Source: Valencia hispanica (taxonomy: Eukaryota; Chordata; Actinopteri; Cyprinodontiformes; Valenciidae). From it: DNA of 64,000 nucleotides. The first letter of the stretch is position 1. Each line of letters opens with the position of its first letter. The stretch is taken from assembly GCA_963556495.2 (NCBI GenBank), contig OY747721.1, forward strand, positions 10,804,649 through 10,868,648. The letters are read 5' to 3'. The translations under genes were made by a program, and so were the position numbers. Shown piece after piece: positions 60,001 through 64,000 of the stretch. Under the pieces are notes generated by a model that did not search any database, had not been told where the DNA came from, and worked only from the letters and a program-made list of their open reading frames with translations.

Positions 60001-63000
60001 GACCTGAACTGGATGAAGGGTGTGGGCTGGGAGACTGAGGGGTGCCTCAACATAGCTCAGGCCAAGAAAGCTGGAGATCTGCTGAGTGATGCAAGTCTAC
60101 TTGTGAACTTACATTTTAAAATGTTACAGATCCTCTCGCTGCTGTTGAGACACTTGTTTCTCAACTCTATATTCTGTTTTCACAGGTCAAATACCGTCAG
60201 AAGGCCGACAAAATAAAGTTCACCCATGTGGCGGACGATCTCTCCATCAAACACGCCAAGAAGAGTCAGGAGCTGCAGAGCGATGTAAGGTCTCCTCCTC
60301 AAACTCTTTCGTCTCTTGTGTTTTTCTTCTGTAATATACATCTGTCCGGTTTTTCAGCTGGCATACAAAGCAGACACAGAACAGATCATTCACCAGTACA
60401 CCATCACAAAAGACGAGCCGCTGTTCAGACAAGCAAAAGCAAATGCTGACATGCTCAGTGGGGTGAGTTGAATTTCAGGTTTTCTGACTCTGTTTTCAGA
60501 AACAAAGGTGATTAGGTGGGTTCAACTCTTTAACTTGTTTTTGTTTTGCTTCTTCTTTGGCAGATTAAAAAAGGTGGTTAGCTACACGTTTATTGCACCT
60601 AAAAATGAAAATAAGAATGAAAACTTGCTGTTATACTTAGAAGTCAAGACTCATGTTTGACATAAACATCCATAGTCACACTGAGCTGAATAAAGCCAAC
60701 ATAATTTTTTACACTTGTAAAGACATTTTTAACATAATAAAGCAAATCCTAACAAAAAAGAAAATGGGAATACAATTTTTTTCAAATTTGAGAAAATTAA
60801 TAATAGCACACAAACAGCATCAAGTTTAACCAAGTTTATCTGTAACATGTTTTTCACTCATTGTTAACATCCATATTAAACCTGTTTTCCTGCTGAAGGA
60901 GGTTATCTTTCTTATGCATGATTAAATGTTCATCCGATGGACCATTTCTTTATTCTTATAGAAAGTGTACAAGAGCCAGTGGGAGAAGCAGAGGGAAAAG
61001 GGCTTTGAGCTTCGCCTGGACTCTCTGTCGATACTTACAGCAAAAGCTAAGCAAGACCTGGCCAGCGACGTGAGCTATTTTTAAATTTGTGCAAAACTTT
61101 TTTTTATGATGACTCGTAGGTTTATAGCTTTCTTGTAATAAGTGAGGCCCACAGCTGTTAAAAGGGTTTTTTATGAAATCTGAGTCAGCCTTCTTGACTT
61201 GTTCTTTTTCAGGTTAAATACAAGCAAGAGTATGAGAAAAGCAAAGGCAAGGTGATCGGTATTAAGTCAGTCAGCGACGACTCTCAGATGGCTCACTCCG
61301 CTCTGGCCACCAAACTTCAGAGCGGTCTCCACTACAAGAAGAACTACGAGGACACGAAGTCCAAATACAAGTAAGGCCCTCAGATTAACCATGTGGAGGT
61401 AATTCATATTCAAGTTAAACTAGATTGCTGTTGCTGTATATCTGACTTAATTATTGCGAGAATGTCTTGTGGCTGATCCTATAGTCTTCTTTGATTAACT
61501 GGTGATAATTTACGTCAAATACATTTAGCTGTGTGGATCAGCAATTACAAAGATAAATTGGCCTTAACCATTTTAGCCATTAAGAGTCTTTGAATTGAAA
61601 TACAGTTAATCCTAAAAGTTATTTATTTATTATATATATTCAGGAGTAAATATTAACATTACGGTTGTAAATGTTTGAATTATATTTGTAAAATGTTCAG
61701 CTTTCTAAGTCCAGTACATTCTGAGCCATTGTTAAAGAAGTCTTCTTAATCCTTATGAGGCCAGCATTAATTTTAGGAAGAAAAAAAAATGAATGTCCCA
61801 ATTCCTGAGGTCAATTACAGACAGGCCAAGATATGTACAAAATATGTATTGTCTTAGATAGGCTGCTGTGGGTCATCACCCTAGTATAGTCAAAGGAATG
61901 AATTAATCTCTTCAAATTAGAATGACCTCTAGAGCACTAAATCAGTGTAATGCCAAGAGACTAATATTCACATTTTCTAAAATCAAACTTTCCTACAGTG
62001 TGTCTCTAGATATGCTGAACATCAGTCATGCCAAGAAGGCCCAAGACCTCGCCACAGATACTAAATACAGGACATTCCTCCATGAATATACCACTTTGCC
62101 GACGGACATGAATGTGGCCTGGGCTAAGAAGGCTTACAATTTACAGAGTGATGTAGGTCTCCTCCAATGACATTGTTGAAGCATTAGATTTAAAATAACA
62201 ATATTCACCAGATTATTTGTACATCTGTGTTTAGAAACAATACAGATCGGACCTGAACTGGATGAAAGGTGTCGGCTGGGAGGCTTCAAAATCTTTGGAC
62301 GTTCAGCAGGCGAAGAAAGCCTCAGATCTGGCCAGTGAGGTAATCTCAGACGCTGTTATTAACCTATGAGAACTCTGTAAGTACAGAGGCCATGTGAAAC
62401 GTCCATAGGTTAGTAAGAGCTGTGGAACGTTTATGTTCTATTAAAATTGGGTGATATATGAGAGATGCATTGGGTCAAGCAACTGAAACTTAGATCTAAA
62501 AAAATTTAACTTGATAACCCAAAGCTTTGTTGTTTTTTTTACTATATCCTCTCTTGAGTGAAAAGGCTCATCCTTTCATGTATAGACTAAGAAAGAAGGA
62601 AGAAAGCTCTCATTTCATCCTTAAATATATATAGAAATTGTGAACTATTGATCCTTCTTGGTCATTTAATCCTGTCCAATAAAAATACTCAACAAGTACA
62701 TGAAGAACTTTTTGGTATTCATTTATAGGGGCAGGTTTGAGACACTGTAATCTATTTATAACAGTTATATAAATGTCACTCTAGTCATGGTTACCAACAC
62801 GATACGGTGAAATGACACCCAGAAACAATTATAGGAGGAACGGCCTGTTGCCAGAAGGCCGTTTCATTTATTTGGATAAAGTAGCGACACTGGCTATCTG
62901 TGTCTACAATTATTCAAATTAATTTTTAGGAAAACTGTTTTTGGTTAATTTTATTTTTGCAGAAAAAGTATCGTCAGAATGCGAGCTCGCTGAGGTTTAC

Positions 63001-63061
63001 CAGTGTTGAAAACACTCCGGAGATGATCCAGGCCAAACTCAGCAACAAACTGGCTATTGAT
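45260..63061 (+). CDS. nrap: Nebulin-related anchoring protein, first 27 coding exons (5' partial gene)
   Basis: Twenty-seven exons give 992 codons with no break: 45260-45325, 46803-46897, 47083-47170, 49468-49563, 50508-50615, 50733-50840, 50947-51051, 51158-51265, 51365-51472, 53566-53673, 54065-54181, 54686-54790, 54941-55048, 57313-57417, 57780-57878, 58003-58107, 58218-58325, 58462-58569, 59683-59880, 59986-60090, 60186-60284, 60358-60462, 60962-61069, 61213-61370, 61999-62152, 62235-62339, 62963-63061. NRAP is a striated-muscle protein that links actin filaments to the membrane at myotendinous junctions and intercalated discs and helps assemble myofibrils. An N-terminal LIM domain followed by nebulin modules sets it apart from nebulin itself. 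Human NRAP is about 1730 residues, so roughly 40 percent lies beyond the window. The position beside casp7 agrees with this. Confidence 0.96.
45475..45615 (+). mobile_element. L2-like LINE 3' end, same family as 25816-27003
   Basis: TTAAACTGATTGGAATGTATG, GTGCCTTGAGATGACAAGTG and CATATAAATAAACTGAACTG match the last part of the 26 kb copy. It lies in nrap intron 1. The rest of that intron (45616-46802) holds only a T-run followed by a G-run near 46565-46588. Confidence 0.75.
47171..48339. other. nrap intron 3, left part
   Basis: No extra exon was found between the LIM end and exon 4. A (AT)16 run is at 47871-47902. Open frames at 47574-47826 overlap each other and resemble nothing known. Confidence 0.4.
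48340..49310 (-). mobile_element. Two Tc1-like relics, one nested in the other
   Basis: Outer ends: CACAATTAATGGCACCACTC near 48356 and, inverted, ACCAGTGGTTCCCAAAATTG near 49277. Inside, from about 48430 to 49130, antisense family A sequence runs: ATTTTATGTGATAGACCAA, GTACTTCTCTACCAGCTTTG, CTGTTGGAAGGTGAATCTCC, TGAAGATCCCCACAACATG. Both are old and broken. They lie in nrap intron 3. Confidence 0.6.
49468..49572 (+). CDS. nrap: nrap exon 4 with tandem splice sites at both ends
   Basis: The exon encodes a linker (KYREDGERFMSSFHCDM and MELEKARLASQM) between the LIM and the nebulin region. The acceptor is TAGCAG, so the exon can start at 49468 (with an extra Gln) or 49471. The donor can be ATG|GTAAGC after 49563 or CAG|GTGAGC after 49572, adding Val-Ser-Gln. 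All four forms keep the frame. Confidence 0.8.
49573..50507. other. nrap intron 4, nothing recognised
   Basis: AT-rich; minus-strand open frames near 49793-50151 have no family resemblance. Confidence 0.4.
50508..63061 (+). CDS. nrap: nrap exons 5-27: about 24 nebulin modules
   Basis: From exon 6 on, nearly every exon is one actin-binding nebulin module of 33-39 residues with phase-0 borders. The border reads (A/V)S(D/N)|xxYK, for example LASN|LEYKKG. Exons 6, 8 and 10 share YxEEYEQQRGKGSFPA-type sequence and are duplicates. Exon 19 (198 bases) holds two modules. Exons 24 and 25 hold three modules with a phase-2 intron inside the middle one. WMKGVGW, the nebulin super-repeat mark, occurs in exons 20 and 26, exactly seven modules apart. 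The exon 20 donor is GC instead of GT. Confidence 0.95.
51473..53565. other. nrap intron 9, with a local duplication
   Basis: Two kilobases before exon 10. It holds the tandem duplication listed at 51985-52265 and, near 52600-52650, short inverted pieces (TAGTCGGAAATTCTGACATC and GTCAGACTTCCGACTTGGAA) that suggest the end of an unidentified DNA transposon. No exon was found. Confidence 0.4.
51985..52265. repeat. Imperfect tandem duplication, period about 152
   Basis: AATAGCTTCCAGGTCATGTG followed by ACTGAGTGA occurs near 52033 and again near 52185. The copies share TTACTGTAAT (52005, 52157) before and CTACATCTAAA then CCAGACACA after. It is noncoding. Confidence 0.75.
53999..54040 (+). repeat. 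(GT)21 microsatellite beside the nrap exon 11 acceptor
   Basis: Twenty-one GT units end 24 bases before exon 11 (54065). Only the short run TTATTCTCTCTGTAG separates them from the splice site, so the tract lies where the branch point and pyrimidine tract would be. Intron 10 (53674-54064) otherwise holds nothing recognised; introns 11 to 13 likewise. Confidence 0.95.
55382..56650 (-). mobile_element. L2-like LINE, reverse transcriptase region and tail, decayed
   Basis: Read from 56650 downward, the minus strand gives STQSALLRILNEVLL and VVLVLLDLTAAFD (a reverse transcriptase motif) then WFRSYLTNISFC. With breaks it goes on to SIAEIRAWMALNFLHFNE, and further to LHLVLNAVARLLTG and LASLHWLPVHIRIDLK. 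It ends with a AATAAAGGTGGAATGGAATGG tail at 55382. Part of the core is missing. It lies in nrap intron 13 against the gene. Confidence 0.8.
56822..57120. repeat. Fish interspersed repeat (SINE-like), copy 2
   Basis: Same family as 36268-36570: ATTTCTATAGCACATTATC, CTCCAAAGCGCTTTACAC, TGATCACCACCAGGAAGCAA, GGTGAAGTGTCC. More decayed. It lies in nrap intron 13, near exon 14. Confidence 0.65.
58648..58735 (-). repeat. Short LINE-tail-like fragment
   Basis: GTCAATTTTATCCATAGAGC and GTCCAAAGTGCTGCACAATT resemble the 3' end style of fish LINEs seen at 55390-55450. Too short for a firm class. Confidence 0.4.
58740..59640 (+). mobile_element. Tc1-like relic (family B)
   Basis: In nrap intron 18. 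Phrases in order: CCCCTCAGATTAAAGAAAG, ATTTTGTAGAAATGTTTATAG, ACCAATTGTCAAGCACAGTG then GGTAGCTTCATGCTGTGGGG (59100-59140), and ATCAGAATTATGCAAGATG near 59409. The order matches the copy at 16540-17530. No intact frame. Confidence 0.68.
60091..60096 (+). other. Non-canonical GC splice donor of nrap exon 20
   Basis: Exon 20 ends AGTGAT and the intron begins GCAAGT, while sister exons have AGTGAT|GTAAGT. The intron ends normally in TTTTCACAG before 60186, and the frame continues. GC-AG introns are a known minor class, usually with an otherwise strong donor, as here. Confidence 0.85.
60463..62962. other. nrap introns 22 to 26, nothing recognised
   Basis: The noncoding parts 60463-60961, 61371-61998 and 62340-62962 are AT-rich without clear repeats or exons. 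Confidence 0.4.
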
Positions 63062-63084
63062 GTAAGTTAAACTACAATTAATAT

Positions 63085-63830
63085 GACTATTTTAGGTTAT
63101 TGGAGTTGAACCCAGATATTTACATACATTGTATAAAAAGACACATGACTGGTGTCTGAAATTAAACCAGACTAAACTCTTCCTGTTTCAGGTCAATTGG
63201 GATAACCCATTTTTTTCCTGTTTGCTAAATGAGAAAATACAGGGAGGGAGATTTAAATATATAAACATTTAACTGATAAGCTTAAATATCTCTCCTTAGT
63301 ATTTGGTAAAATAGTCTTTTAAACTGTATGCATTGGGTCAATTTTTTTGGGTATCATTCAGCAAGTTTCTCTCAATAGTTAGCAAGGATTTTGGACTATT
63401 CCTCCTAACTTGTGATAAACACTTCAAAACGTTAATGTCCTGAAGCCACTAACTTGTCAATTTGACTAGTATCATTGTCCATTAGGAGGACTCAATTGTC
63501 CCTCCTGCAGCAGAACACCACCACAGCATGATGCTGCCACCCCTGTACTTTACAGTTGGAATGGTGTTCTTAGGTTTGCAAGTTTCCCCCTTTTATCCTC
63601 CAAATACAACACCGGCCATGATAACCAAAAACTTTAGTTATAGTTTCATCAGACCACAGTAAGTCTCCCCAAAAAAATAAGGTATTTTTCCCTGAGTGCA
63701 TTTCCAAACTGTAATCCAGCTTTTTATGTTCCCTTTGGAGTAATGGCTTCTTGCTTGCGGAGCGGCTTTTCAGCGCATGTGAGAACAAGAGTTGTTTCAC
63801 TTAAAAAAATACATCCACAGGTGAAAGGTC
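63085..63830 (-). mobile_element. Tc1-like relic, further family, minus strand
   Basis: The left end holds CAGATATTTACATACATTGT, a terminal-repeat style of Tc1-like elements, then CTGTTTCAGGTCAATTGGGAT. Antisense transposase follows: CACAGCATGATGCTGCCACC near 63523, and a minus-strand open frame 63800-63570 with LLWSDETITKVFG, holding the first catalytic Asp. It breaks off near 63830; the last 170 bases of the window are plain nrap intron 27. Confidence 0.75.
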
Positions 63831-64000
63831 AAAAAAAAAAAATCTTTTTAAAGCTGGTGTCGAACGCTGCTGAATGTTTGTAATATTATGATCCTATCTC
63901 TAATAAACTTAGTCCCTAGAGCTAACCACACAAAGATTGCTTTGTAGTTACACCACCCATGCACATTAAAATGTGATAATCTAGTTTCCCTCGGTAACAT

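Overview
This window is nuclear DNA of a ray-finned (teleost) fish. The evidence is spliced vertebrate genes with small phase-matched exons, AT-rich introns, and the teleost repeat set: Rex3, Rex1-like and L2-like retrotransposons and many decayed Tc1-like transposons. The species cannot be told from the sequence. Exon limits were read by eye from GT/AG signals, reading phase and remembered protein families; no alignment or database search was run.

Four genes lie in the order dclre1a (+, 3' part only, 967-2805), plekhs1 (-, 22429 to 5777), casp7 (-, 43116 to 35398) and nrap (+, from 45260, running off the right edge). This is the same order and relative orientation as human 10q25 (NRAP, CASP7, PLEKHS1, DCLRE1A), read in reverse. 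dclre1a and plekhs1 converge, plekhs1 and casp7 are in tandem, and casp7 and nrap are head to head about 2.1 kb apart.

The models are internally consistent. Seventeen plekhs1 coding exons join to 456 codons plus a stop. Six casp7 exons join to 326 codons plus a stop. Twenty-seven nrap exons join to 992 codons without a frame break, giving a LIM domain and about 24 nebulin modules. The genes do unrelated jobs: DNA crosslink repair, a PH-domain adaptor, an executioner caspase and a sarcomere anchoring protein.

Most other bases are introns and intergenic DNA holding transposon relics, several nested. The clearest is a young 5'-truncated Rex3 (9194-11063) with an unbroken 597-codon reverse transcriptase frame. 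It sits inside an older minus-strand Tc1 relic and is bounded by an 8-bp direct repeat, ATTCTCAA. Other points of interest are a possible alternative casp7 first exon (39433-39467), a PDZ-like C-terminus in Plekhs1, a GC splice donor and a GT tract beside nrap exons, tandem splice sites at nrap exon 4, and a Tc1 deletion derivative that keeps only the DNA-binding part of its transposase. I found no CRISPR array, rRNA, functional tRNA, phage or viral gene. I did not find a wholly new system; the candidates are in the findings.
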